From contig WQUS01000011.1 of NCBI GenBank assembly GCA_009781965.1, positions 1-8,066 of the forward strand: 8,066 bases of DNA, written 5' to 3'. The position numbers and the translations under genes were made by a program. Source of the DNA: Bacillota bacterium. Lineage in GTDB: Bacteria > Bacillota > Desulfotomaculia > Desulfotomaculales > Desulfallaceae. The notes under the pieces were generated by a model that was not told the DNA's origin, searched no databases, and worked only from the letters and a program-made list of their open reading frames with translations. Positions 1 through 6,150 of this stretch are shown piece by piece; the stretch's first letter is position 1; every line of letters begins with the position of its first letter.

Positions 1-41
1 GCCGGTTAATTTGCTTAATTGGTCGCTATAATCAATCATAC

Positions 42-63
42 CTTGACAGGCGATAATGTCAAG
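42..63. repeat. Short perfect inverted repeat (7-bp arms)
   Basis: The arms CTTGACA (42-48) and TGTCAAG (57-63) are perfect inverted copies separated by 8 nt. The size and symmetry would suit a dimeric regulator site, but no clear promoter overlaps it and the chance of a 7-bp palindrome in AT-rich DNA is not small. I see no gene in 1-174. Confidence 0.3.
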
Positions 64-174
64 ATATTCCTTTGTTTAACATTTAGATTTTACATTTATG
101 GCAACAGCCCCAACAAGTTCATAATGAAACATGTCCGCTAATCCCCTATAATTTTATCAGGGGGTGGAATATTA

Positions 175-303
175 ATGAAAGCAAAAGAAATTTCACAAGC
201 CATCGGCAGTATTTTTCTATTAATCAACGAGGCCAGTCGCTCTTATAAAATTGAGTTAATCTGTAAGTTAACTAAATCCGAAGTACGTAACATCAACTAC
301 TAA
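175..303 (+). CDS. Small hypothetical protein, 42 aa
   Basis: ATG at 175 is preceded by a purine-rich AGGGGGTGG about 6 nt upstream (160-168), and the frame runs 42 codons to TAA at 301-303. The product starts MKAKEISQAIGS and has a lysine-rich, amphipathic look (a hydrophobic GSIFLLI patch near residues 11-17, then a charged SYKIELICKLTKSEVR stretch). A -10-like TATAAT lies at 147-152, but I see no matching -35 box. I do not recognise the family. It could be a real small protein or the 5' remnant of a longer gene, since nothing comparable continues downstream. The terminator-like hairpin at 440-468 could end its transcript. The ribosome binding site is the best argument for it. Confidence 0.4.
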   Translation: MKAKEISQAIGSIFLLINEASRSYKIELICKLTKSEVRNINY

Positions 304-439
304 CACCATTCCGCTAAAGTAACAAGATTAACACGCCTAAACTTGAGAACAGCCGCGGATGCAAGCTCCTTTTAAGACGGCTACTCATATAAATTGCGTA
401 AATCAACTTCTTTTGACAAATATTCAATGCGGTAATTAA
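304..439. other. AT-rich stretch without a supported gene
   Basis: Neither strand has a convincing gene. A minus-strand reading frame ending near 316 contains a short ATG-started piece (MSSRLKRSLHPRLFSS) without a properly spaced ribosome binding site. A TTGACA at 413-418 (plus strand) has only a poor -10 partner (TTAAAA, 436-441) and runs straight into the hairpin at 440-468, so I do not call a promoter. Confidence 0.3.
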
Positions 440-468
440 AAAGATCCCAGTTTAAGGCTGGGATCTTT
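440..468. terminator. Bidirectional intrinsic terminator-like hairpin
   Basis: An 11-bp perfect stem (AAAGATCCCAG at 440-450, CTGGGATCTTT at 458-468) encloses a 7-nt loop. On the minus strand the stem runs into CTTTTTAATTA, a reasonable U tract. On the plus strand the tail is only TTTCT. It would best stop minus-strand transcription coming from the tRNA side, and could also end a plus-strand transcript from the small ORF at 175-303. Confidence 0.6.
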
Positions 469-613
469 CTAAGCATGCAAATGGCATATGGCATCTAAAA
501 GGCCAAAAAGATACTGTGTAGCCAACATCAGCGTAACAACAAGCGCCTCGTATATAGTCATTCAGCGATAACCCCCAATCACTCGGGAGTTGCTTTAAAA
601 TATTTTTTGCCAT
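452..613 (-). CDS. Doubtful small ORF, 53 aa
   Basis: An open frame starts at ATG 613 (MAKNILKQLPSDWG...) and ends with a TAA inside the loop of the hairpin at 440-468. It lies between two minus-strand terminators (662-690 and 440-468), the place where a short transcript would be expected. Against it, there is no ribosome binding site upstream of 613, no convincing promoter, and no family I recognise. The product is cysteine-rich (4 Cys in 53 residues) with an aromatic patch near residues 33-38. A longer version starting at 742 runs through the tRNA and should not be used. The segment could equally be non-coding or a small RNA. Confidence 0.2.
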   Translation of the reverse strand: MAKNILKQLPSDWGLSLNDYIRGACCYADVGYTVSFWPFRCHMPFACLERSQP

Positions 614-661
614 ACCAAGACACTTTTTGAGGTAATAAGACACCAATAAAACACTAAACAA

Positions 662-690
662 TAAAAAAGCTTCCGGGCCAATCCCCGGAA
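662..690 (-). terminator. Intrinsic terminator of tRNA-Thr
   Basis: On the minus strand a perfect 7-bp stem (TTCCGGG/CCCGGAA, arms at 684-690 and 671-677) with a 6-nt loop is followed by GCTTTTTTAT. It begins 13 nt after the tRNA 3' CCA, the usual arrangement for a single-gene tRNA unit. Confidence 0.85.
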
Positions 691-703
691 ACCTTGATAT
701 TAC

Positions 704-778
704 TGGAGCCGACGGTCGGATTTGAACCGACGACCTGCGCATTACGAGTGCGCTGCTCTACCCCTGAGCCACGTCGGC
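704..778 (-). tRNA. tRNA-Thr, anticodon CGT
   Basis: The minus strand folds into a complete 75-nt cloverleaf: acceptor GCCGACG/CGTCGGC, 4-bp D stem GCTC/GAGC, 5-bp anticodon stem GCGCA/TGCGC, 7-nt anticodon loop CTCGTAA with anticodon CGT (reads ACG), 5-nt variable loop, and T arm GTCGG/CCGAC with TTCGAAT loop. The 3' CCA (704-706) is encoded. Anticodon CGT assigns threonine. It is transcribed alone, with its own promoter (809-838) and terminator (662-690). A CGT isoacceptor supplements the more general TGT tRNA and suits a GC-rich coding set in which ACG is common. Confidence 0.97.
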
Positions 779-808
779 GGGTAGTCACAAAATCGGAACA
801 CATATTAT

Positions 809-838
809 ATATTAAAGGTATCACCTACCCTTTGTCAA
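809..838 (-). promoter_or_regulatory. Sigma70-type promoter of tRNA-Thr
   Basis: On the minus strand a perfect -35 TTGACA (833-838) is followed after 18 nt by TAATAT (809-814) in a TA-rich run. Transcription would start near 802, about 24 nt before the mature tRNA 5' end. A TTAATA at 17-nt spacing is the alternative -10. Confidence 0.75.
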
Positions 839-871
839 TGGTTCAAAAAAAAACGGCCGCACAAAATGCGC

Positions 872-973
872 GTTACTGTTCACACGTTACTGTTCAGCAT
901 AATCCGGCACAAAACTATTACCGTGCGCTCATGCTCTCCGAGAAATCGCTTACGGTTAATAGTTTTGCGTGCC
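872..973 (+). repeat. Tandem 14-mer plus hairpin repeat, copy 1
   Basis: The unit begins with two direct copies of GTTACTGTTCA at a 14-bp period (872 and 886), followed by a long hairpin. The arms are 906-924 and 952-973 and form 19 bp in three helices of 5, 9 and 5 bp, interrupted by bulges T957 and G967-C968. The loop is 27 nt (925-951). The block 872-900 is identical to 7959-7987. The loop differs from that of copy 2 at only two positions, while the stems differ by compensatory changes. The strand given is arbitrary: both copies have the same orientation, and read on the minus strand the hairpin precedes the 14-mers and then the tRNA promoter. The function is unknown. A REP-like or HUH-transposon-derived palindrome, a regulator site or a structured RNA are all possible. 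Confidence 0.85.
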
Positions 974-1178
974 AGGGCTATGAGTACTAACAAACACAGG
1001 GTCTGACAATTAACAAATGCGCTTCAAGCAAATTCTGTCACCGGCGGAAAAATGTTTGCTATCATATTTCCTTGGTTAAAGGTAATACTACCATCATCGG
1101 GTCAGCAGTCCGGGTAGGGTGCGCACCTTCACCGGTTCGTTATCCGGCCCAACCAAAGTCATTGCGGACCCATTATAT
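974..1178. other. Intergenic DNA between hairpin repeat and terminator
   Basis: Apart from the doubtful decayed frame at 1024-1162, this stretch holds only a short palindrome, GGTGCGCACC, near 1118-1127. I see no promoter, RNA gene or intact CDS on either strand. Confidence 0.3.
1024..1162 (-). pseudogene. Possible decayed small gene (one frameshift)
   Basis: ATG at 1162 opens a frame (MTLVGPDNEPVKVRTLPG...) that stops after 22 codons at TGA. Immediately after, in a frame one base away, comes a protein-like stretch (DDGSITFNQGNMIANIF...) of 24 codons ending at TGA 1024-1026. Adding one base near 1099-1101 would join them into a product of about 46 aa. There is no ribosome binding site before 1162, and the ogt terminator lies just upstream. 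I do not recognise the protein. It may be a fragment of a gene lost by decay, or chance coding in a moderately GC-rich stretch. Confidence 0.2.
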
Positions 1179-1213
1179 AAAGAAATTCCTCCCTCAAAGG
1201 GAGGGATTTCTTT
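1179..1213 (-). terminator. Terminator of the desulfurase-glnS-cysK-ogt operon
   Basis: The 16-nt arms 1179-1194 and 1198-1213 form a long stem around a 3-nt loop, with T-rich tails on both sides. It begins 22 nt after the ogt stop on the minus strand. The pair 1187/1205 is a U·G wobble in a plus-strand RNA but an A·C mismatch in a minus-strand RNA, so the hairpin could also work in the plus direction. With all long genes upstream on the minus strand, ending the operon is the likely role. Confidence 0.8.
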
Positions 1214-1235
1214 ATGCGGCGCAAAACTCTAGACA

Positions 1236-1796
1236 TTAACTTGCTCCCGATAAAGCATACTTATCGAGCCGATAGCGCCCGTCGGGACCAGGTTCGACCC
1301 CTTCCAAAGTCAGCAGGCCCACTTTAATCCAGGGCCGGCCGCCAAAACCGCCCGGCGAGCCGTCCCTTTGCACCACCCGGTGACAGGGAATCACCAATGG
1401 CGTCCGATTGGTGCGCAACGCGCCGCCAGCCGCCCGGGCCGCCCGCGGGTAACCGGCCAAAGCAGCTGTTTGCCCGTAAGTAAGCAGCTTCCCCCGGGGG
1501 ATCCCCATAACCACCTTTAAAATATCCCGCTGAAAGGGCTTGTAAACAGACCAATCCACGGTAAAATCCAGTGTTCTGCGCCGGCCGGCAAAATATTCAT
1601 TCAGCGCTTCCGCCAAATGATACAGCTCATTCGCCGGGCCAGGCGGTTGATTAACATACCCTGCCTGAGCCAGCTCAAATAGCTTGCGTTCACAAGTAGT
1701 CTGCTCCGCTTCTGGAAGAGTGAGGCGGCTCAGGCCGGCATCCGAACAAGCGGCGGTGATCCAGCCGGCAGAGGTTTGAAACATCCAGGCCCGCAT
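1236..1796 (-). CDS. ogt: Methylated-DNA-[protein]-cysteine S-methyltransferase
   Basis: This is a suicide DNA-repair protein that moves the methyl group from O6-methylguanine (and O4-methylthymine) to its own cysteine. At 186 aa it is of normal Ogt/MGMT size. The N-terminal ribonuclease-like domain covers about residues 1-80. The catalytic domain begins near FQRDILKVV (88-96), followed by the helix-turn-helix region with LTYGQ (105-109), the arginine-finger segment RAARAAGGALRTN (118-130), and the active site IPCHRVV (136-142) with acceptor Cys138. The FGG-x5-K-x2-LLTLEG tail is typical of the family. ATG at 1796 follows a strong GGGAGGG (1804-1810). It lies 66 nt after cysK with no terminator between, so it is probably the last gene of the operon. 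It lacks the extra N-terminal regulatory domain of Ada, so an adaptive-response role is not indicated. Confidence 0.95.
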   Translation of the reverse strand: MRAWMFQTSAGWITAACSDAGLSRLTLPEAEQTTCERKLFELAQAGYVNQPPGPANELYHLAEALNEYFAGRRRTLDFTVDWSVYKPFQRDILKVVMGIPRGKLLTYGQTAALAGYPRAARAAGGALRTNRTPLVIPCHRVVQRDGSPGGFGGRPWIKVGLLTLEGVEPGPDGRYRLDKYALSGAS

Positions 1797-1862
1797 CTAA
1801 TTATCCCTCCCGGCACAACACTGATCACAATATCCCATTCACGATACCCTAATTATGCCCAA

Positions 1863-2783
1863 TTACTGATACAATCCCGCCGACAAATACCGCTCGCCGC
1901 TGTCAGGAAAAATCACTACTATGGTTAAACCACGATTCTCCTCCCGTCCGGCCAACTCCCGGGCGACATGGGCCGCGGCCCCCGAAGATATGCCTGCCAG
2001 CAGGCCTTCCTCCCGAGCCAACCGCCTGGCGGCCTCCAGGGCTTGTGCATCGGTTACCGGCACAACTGCATCTAGAATTTCTCTGTTCAATACCAGCGGC
2101 ACAAAACCTGCGCCAATGCCCTGAATGTTATGTAGGCCCGGCTTACCGCCGGACAACACCGGGGAACCAGCCGGCTCCACGGCCACCACCCTGACGCTTG
2201 GTTTTCTTTCCTTGAGCGCCTCGCCGATCCCGGTGACAGTACCGCCGGTGCCGACCCCCGCCACCAGGATATCCACGCCGCCGCCGGTATCACGCCAAAT
2301 TTCCTCGGCAGTGGCGCGCCGGTGGGCCTTGGGATTCTCCGGATTGACAAACTGCCCGGCAATAATCGCCCCGGGAATTTCCCCGGCCAATTCCTCCGCC
2401 CGGCGCACCGCGGCGGACATCCCTAGCTCGCCGGGAGTCAGCACAATCTCCGCCCCAAAGGCTTTGAGCAAATTGCGCCGCTCCAGACTCATGGTCTCAG
2501 GCATGGTAAAAATACACCGGTAACCCCGGGTGGCGCAGAGCATGGCCAAGCCAATGCCGGTATTTCCGCTGGTCGGCTCGATCACCACCCCGCCCTCCCG
2601 CAGCACACCGCTTTTCTCCGCCTGGTCGAGCATCCCCTGGGCAACCCGATCCTTCACGCTGCCGCCGGGATTGAAAAATTCCAATTTAGCCAGGATCCGG
2701 CCCGGCAATCCCGCGCCAAACCGCTTAAGGACCAATAACGGTGTATTGCCGATTATATCTTCGATACGCTCCCATAAAGGCAT
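1863..2783 (-). CDS. cysK: Cysteine synthase (O-acetylserine sulfhydrylase)
   Basis: This cytosolic PLP enzyme makes L-cysteine from O-acetylserine and sulfide. From ATG 2783 the protein has 306 aa, normal for CysK. Visible landmarks are NPGGSVKDR with PLP Lys44, the substrate loop PTSGNTG (TSGNT at 71-75), the phosphate-binding GTGGT (178-182), GISSGA with the pyridine-contacting Ser266 region, and the closing PDSGERYLS. A TTG directly before (2784-2786) could also start it, but GGAGTG (2789-2794) is better spaced for the ATG. The start lies 19 nt after the glnS stop, so the two are co-transcribed. A cystathionine beta-synthase-like or O-phosphoserine-using variant is possible, but the motifs fit standard CysK/CysM. 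With a cysteine-desulfurase-like gene in the same operon, synthesis and breakdown of cysteine would be expressed together. Confidence 0.95.
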   Translation of the reverse strand: MPLWERIEDIIGNTPLLVLKRFGAGLPGRILAKLEFFNPGGSVKDRVAQGMLDQAEKSGVLREGGVVIEPTSGNTGIGLAMLCATRGYRCIFTMPETMSLERRNLLKAFGAEIVLTPGELGMSAAVRRAEELAGEIPGAIIAGQFVNPENPKAHRRATAEEIWRDTGGGVDILVAGVGTGGTVTGIGEALKERKPSVRVVAVEPAGSPVLSGGKPGLHNIQGIGAGFVPLVLNREILDAVVPVTDAQALEAARRLAREEGLLAGISSGAAAHVARELAGREENRGLTIVVIFPDSGERYLSAGLYQ

Positions 2784-2802
2784 CAAATCACTCCGCGTTT
2801 GC

Positions 2803-4491
2803 TTATTTACCCCCGCCGCTCTTTTGCATTTTGCTCCAAGAGTCCTTCAAGGACACAATCCGGTTAAACACCGGCGCTCCCGGTTGATACTCCGCCGGAT
2901 CGGCATAGAAATAGCCGTGGCGCAAGAATTGGTACCTGGCGCCCTTGGCGGCGCCGGCCAGCACCGGCTCCACGATACAATCGGTAATTACTGACACGGA
3001 ATGAGGATTCACGTTGGCGGTTAAATCATCGTCCTCTTCGGGATTCTCTTTCAGAAACAGGTGGTCATACAGCCGGACCTCGGCTTTAACCCCATGCTCC
3101 GCCGCTACCCAGTGCAGCGTCCCTTTCACCTTGCGGACATCCGGCGAGGCGCCGCTCTTGGTATCGGGATCGTAGGTACAGCGCAGTTCGATTATTTCCC
3201 CGGTTGCCTCGTCCTTAACCACCCGCTCGCACTTGATGATATAGGCGTGCTTCAGCCGCACCTCCCGGCCCGGCGCCAGACGGAAGAATTTTTTGGGCGG
3301 CTCCTCCATAAAATCATCCCGCTCAATGTAGACCACCCGGGCAAAAGGCACTTGCCGGGTACCCAGGGCTTGGTTTTCCCCATTGTACTCGGCGTCCAGC
3401 ATCTCCACAGCGTCCTCGGGATAATTCTCAATCACCACCCGCAAGGGCCTCAGCACGGCCATCACCCGGGGCGCTTTTAAAAACAAGTCTTCCCTGATGC
3501 AGTGTTCCAGCATCGCGATATCCACAAAGCTGTTGGCCTTGGCCACCCCGATGCGCTCGCAAAAATCCTTAACCGCTTCGGCCGTATAACCGCGCCGGCG
3601 CAAACCTGATATGGTGGGCATGCGCGGATCATCCCAACCGCTGACATATCCGCCTTCCACCAGTAAACGCAGCTTGCGCTTGCTCATGATGGTATAGCTG
3701 AGATTGAGCCGGGCAAATTCAATTTGCTGGGGATGATGAACCCCCAGCTCGTCCAGCAACCAATCATATAACGGCCGGTGATCTTCAAATTCCAAGGTAC
3801 AGATGGAGTGGGTGATCCGCTCCAGGGAATCGGACAGCGGGTGAGCGTAATCATACATGGGATAAATGCACCACTTATCGCCGGTCCGATGATGGGCGGC
3901 GTGCTGAATCCGGTACAGTACCGGATCCCGCATATTCAGGTTCGGCGAAGCCATATCGATTTTAGCCCGCAGCACCCGGGCGCCGTCCTGGAATACGCCG
4001 TCCCGCATTTGCCGGAACAAATCCAGGTTCTCCGCCACGGAGCGGTCCCGGTAAGGACTCTCCCGGCCCGGCGCCGTCAGGGTACCGCGATAGTCCCTGA
4101 TTTCATCGGCGCTCAAGTCGCAAACGTAGGCCTTGCCTCTTTCGATCAGGCGAATGGCGTAGCCGTACAGCTCTTCGAAATAATCGGAGGCGTAAAACAG
4201 CCGCTCCTGCCAGTCAAAGCCCAGCCAGCGGACATCCGCCATAATTGATTCCACATATTCCACGTCTTCCTTGACGGGATTGGTATCGTCAAAGCGCAGA
4301 TTGCACAAGCCGGCATAATCAGCGGCAATACCGAAATTAATGCAGATTGATTTGGCGTGGCCAATGTGCAGGTAGCCGTTCGGCTCGGGCGGAAACCTGG
4401 TGTGCACGCGGTCGCCAAACCGACCGCTCTTTTGGTGTTCGTTGATGATATTTTTGATAAAATTGGCGGGCATGTTGTTAAGGTCTGTCAT
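2803..4491 (-). CDS. glnS: Glutaminyl-tRNA synthetase
   Basis: This class I aminoacyl-tRNA synthetase charges tRNA-Gln with glutamine using ATP. At 562 aa it is close to E. coli GlnRS (about 554). The catalytic Rossmann domain shows RFPPEPNGYLHIGHAKS, with HIGH at 42-45. FDDTNP (67-72) and the ERITHSICTLEFEDHRPLYDW segment (about 224-244) are GlnRS/GluRS signatures. The KMSKS equivalent is IMSKRKL (268-274). The C-terminal beta-barrel anticodon domain covers roughly residues 340-550. The PPEPNG and CTLEFEDHRP forms favour GlnRS over the bacterial GluRS type. ATG 4491 follows AAGGGAG (4501-4507) at 9-nt spacing and overlaps the stop of the 44-codon ORF upstream (ATGA). Many Bacillota lack GlnRS and make Gln-tRNA through GluRS and GatCAB, so its presence is a useful taxonomic marker. 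I see no T-box leader here. Confidence 0.97.
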   Translation of the reverse strand: MTDLNNMPANFIKNIINEHQKSGRFGDRVHTRFPPEPNGYLHIGHAKSICINFGIAADYAGLCNLRFDDTNPVKEDVEYVESIMADVRWLGFDWQERLFYASDYFEELYGYAIRLIERGKAYVCDLSADEIRDYRGTLTAPGRESPYRDRSVAENLDLFRQMRDGVFQDGARVLRAKIDMASPNLNMRDPVLYRIQHAAHHRTGDKWCIYPMYDYAHPLSDSLERITHSICTLEFEDHRPLYDWLLDELGVHHPQQIEFARLNLSYTIMSKRKLRLLVEGGYVSGWDDPRMPTISGLRRRGYTAEAVKDFCERIGVAKANSFVDIAMLEHCIREDLFLKAPRVMAVLRPLRVVIENYPEDAVEMLDAEYNGENQALGTRQVPFARVVYIERDDFMEEPPKKFFRLAPGREVRLKHAYIIKCERVVKDEATGEIIELRCTYDPDTKSGASPDVRKVKGTLHWVAAEHGVKAEVRLYDHLFLKENPEEDDDLTANVNPHSVSVITDCIVEPVLAGAAKGARYQFLRHGYFYADPAEYQPGAPVFNRIVSLKDSWSKMQKSGGGK

Positions 4492-4622
4492 TTGTTCCGG
4501 CTCCCTTTGCTAGATCTCAAACCCAGGTTATCAATATGGTCATTAATCTGGTCATTAATAATTTTTCCCACTTCTACATTATTAATCAACAATCCTCCAA
4601 GTTTGAGCTTAATACTTTTCAT
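4488..4622 (-). CDS. Small hypothetical protein, 44 aa, coupled to glnS
   Basis: ATG 4622 opens a 44-codon frame whose TGA (4488-4490) overlaps the glnS ATG as ATGA, the classic arrangement for translational coupling. It starts 14 nt after the desulfurase stop. AAGGA and GGGCAAGGAA purine runs lie upstream, although their spacing to the ATG is not ideal. The product begins MKSIKLKLGGLLINN, has a possible amphipathic helix (VGKIINDQINDHIDNL, residues 18-33), and ends in a basic tail (RSSKGSRNK). It has no membrane segment or signal peptide. I know of no family for it. It fills the only gap in an otherwise tight operon, which together with the ATGA overlap makes it more credible than a random frame. 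It may instead be a coupling leader that tunes glnS translation. Confidence 0.55.
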   Translation of the reverse strand: MKSIKLKLGGLLINNVEVGKIINDQINDHIDNLGLRSSKGSRNK

Positions 4623-4636
4623 TTCCTTGCCCGTCC

Positions 4637-6004
4637 TTAGCCGCGGTCATGGGGCAGCTTTGAGGCGCCGCTCAAACCGGAACTTTTGTAACCGGTGCAA
4701 AAGAAATGCGGCTCCTTGCCCCGCAGCAATGATTTGATGGTTTCAATCAAGCAATCTGCCTCTGCCTCCGTGTTGTAAATGCCGAAACTAACCCGCACCA
4801 TCCCGGTATGAGCGCCGCCCGACAAACAGGAAGCATGCTGTTTCAGCAAACGGTCCACGTACGGATGGGCGCAAAATTTAGCATGGCGCACAGCAATGCC
4901 GGCGCACTGGGCCAGCTTCTCCGCCACTTCCCCGTCGCTGATGCCGGCCAGGTTAAACACAATGATCCCTACCCTGTCGGCAATATTTTCATTGTCCCCA
5001 TAAAGAAGCACGCCGGGAATGGCCTTCAGGTCACGGAGCACTTTTTTGAGCAGCCGCTGTTCGTGGTCTTTCACGTAGTTAAAGCCGATCTGTTTAAGCA
5101 TCTTCATCGCTTTGAGCATCCCTACCACGCCCGGGTCATTAGGGGAGCCGGCTTCGTAACAATCCGGCGCGGCGGCAAAAATCACATCATCATCGGTTAC
5201 CTGCTCAACCATGCCGCCGCCATAAAACTCGGGAATATGCTTGTTGAGCGATTTTCTCAATCCCACCACCGCTCCGCCCCCGTAAGGCGAATACATTTTG
5301 TGGGCGGAAAAAACAAAATAATCAATATCGTCTCCGGCCTTATGGGGACTTAACATGCTAAATGGGCGGTGAGCAACAATCTGGGCGCCGTCCACGATAA
5401 TCTGCGCCCCATGGCGGTGGGCAATTTTAGCTATTTTATGGACGTCATTCACATAACCGGTGACATTAGAAGCAGCGGTAACGGCCACATACTTGATTCT
5501 GCCCTTATAAGCCTTAAGCAAACGCTCAATATCACCCATCAGCAGCCGCCCTTTGGCATCCACTTCGGCGTACACGGTCCTGGTACGCTCGCGCCAAGGC
5601 AAGTCGTTGGCGTGGTGCTCCATCCGGGTGGTCAGCACAATATCCCTGCGGTTTTCCAGCAGCGCGGAAGCAAGCTTATTCATCCCGTCCGTAGTGTTAT
5701 TGGTATAAAAAACAGTGTATTTGGGTTGGTTGGCGCAAAGAAACTCTTTCACTACGCAACGGCCGTTTTCGTACACCCGGGTTGAATAGGCAGATTTCTG
5801 CCCCTTGCCGCGGCCGATAGAACCGTAACACAAAAGTTTCGCCTGGATTTCCTCGGCCACCTGTTTAAAAGGGGGCGTAGTAGCGGCGTTGTCAAAATTA
5901 ATCGCCGGTACTTTCCTGCCGTCGGCAAGCCTTACCAGGGTATTTAAGCCCAGCATCATCTCACGCAAATCGACGTCTGTCTGCTGTTTGGCGTTGATCG
6001 TCAT
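4637..6004 (-). CDS. Class V aminotransferase-fold, cysteine desulfurase-like
   Basis: This is a PLP enzyme of the SufS/CsdA-like (fold type I, class V) group, expected to take sulfur (or selenium) from cysteine (or selenocysteine) and leave alanine. It has 455 aa against about 400-410 for SufS. Landmarks are FDNAATT (37-43), an active-site loop YGSIGRG (60-66), EHHAND (129-134), VDGAQ with Asp205 for the PLP ring, and FSAHK with PLP Lys236. The region of the catalytic cysteine, usually RxGxHCAxP, reads VRHAKFCAHP here, so Cys378 is present but the preceding Gly-x-His is not. There is an insert before RVSFGIYNTEAE (404-415) and a C-terminal tail of about 26 residues with a Cys. ATG 6004 follows a strong TCCTCCCT complement (6012-6019). 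It is the first gene of the operon with the 44-aa ORF, glnS, cysK and ogt. No scaffold (SufU/IscU) gene is adjacent, so the sulfur acceptor is unknown. Confidence 0.8.
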   Translation of the reverse strand: MTINAKQQTDVDLREMMLGLNTLVRLADGRKVPAINFDNAATTPPFKQVAEEIQAKLLCYGSIGRGKGQKSAYSTRVYENGRCVVKEFLCANQPKYTVFYTNNTTDGMNKLASALLENRRDIVLTTRMEHHANDLPWRERTRTVYAEVDAKGRLLMGDIERLLKAYKGRIKYVAVTAASNVTGYVNDVHKIAKIAHRHGAQIIVDGAQIVAHRPFSMLSPHKAGDDIDYFVFSAHKMYSPYGGGAVVGLRKSLNKHIPEFYGGGMVEQVTDDDVIFAAAPDCYEAGSPNDPGVVGMLKAMKMLKQIGFNYVKDHEQRLLKKVLRDLKAIPGVLLYGDNENIADRVGIIVFNLAGISDGEVAEKLAQCAGIAVRHAKFCAHPYVDRLLKQHASCLSGGAHTGMVRVSFGIYNTEAEADCLIETIKSLLRGKEPHFFCTGYKSSGLSGASKLPHDRG

Positions 6005-6063
6005 GATAATTTCCTCCCTCAGGTTTGTTTGGCAATTAATTGTTTAATGGGACCGTTCCGCCG

Positions 6064-6083
6064 TCCGTTATATTCCGTTATAT
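6064..6083. repeat. Tandem 10-bp direct repeat upstream of the operon
   Basis: TCCGTTATAT is repeated exactly, head to tail, at 6064-6073 and 6074-6083. On the minus strand this gives ATATAACGGA twice, close to the -10-like TATATAAC and about 60 nt before the first start codon of the operon. A 10-bp period places both copies on one DNA face, as expected for an operator or activator site, but this is inference. Confidence 0.5.
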
Positions 6084-6150
6084 AGTGTATGCTTTATTTG
6101 GCTGTCCCTGTTTACAAAATTGACAAATTTTTCATTGGACAAAGGCACAC

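Larger units (their letters stand above)
1179..6004 (-). other. Operon: desulfurase-like, sORF, glnS, cysK, ogt
   Basis: Five same-strand reading frames follow each other with gaps of 14 nt, a 4-nt overlap, 19 nt and 66 nt. No terminator hairpin is visible inside, and there is a strong one at each boundary (6151-6198 before, 1179-1213 after). The promoter should lie in 6005-6150. I see only a -10-like TATATAAC near 6078-6086 without a good -35, so control there may need an activator. The grouping is inferred from spacing. Confidence 0.75.

Noticed and set aside
413..441. Plus-strand promoter starting with TTGACA at 413
   Set aside because: The -10 position is poor and transcription would run directly into the hairpin at 440-468 with no gene beyond on that strand.
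1..703. Integrated element using the tRNA-Thr 3' end as attachment site
   Set aside because: The AT-rich DNA lies on the correct side, but I found no second copy of the tRNA 3' end and no integrase in 1-703.
872..973. CRISPR array or integron attC site
   Set aside because: There are only two tandem 14-mers without spacers of CRISPR length and no cas genes. The conserved part is the loop, whereas attC sites conserve the outer ends.
694..990. 98-codon plus-strand frame
   Set aside because: It runs antisense through the tRNA-Thr and then through the hairpin repeat. It has no ribosome binding site and its sequence is explained by those elements.
2125..2994. Long plus-strand frames opposite cysK and the end of glnS
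   Set aside because: They are antisense shadows of GC-rich genes with clear family motifs, and have low-complexity proline/serine-rich translations.
4808..5785. Two plus-strand frames opposite the desulfurase-like gene
   Set aside because: They are shadows of a gene with a strong ribosome binding site and PLP motifs; the translations resemble no family.
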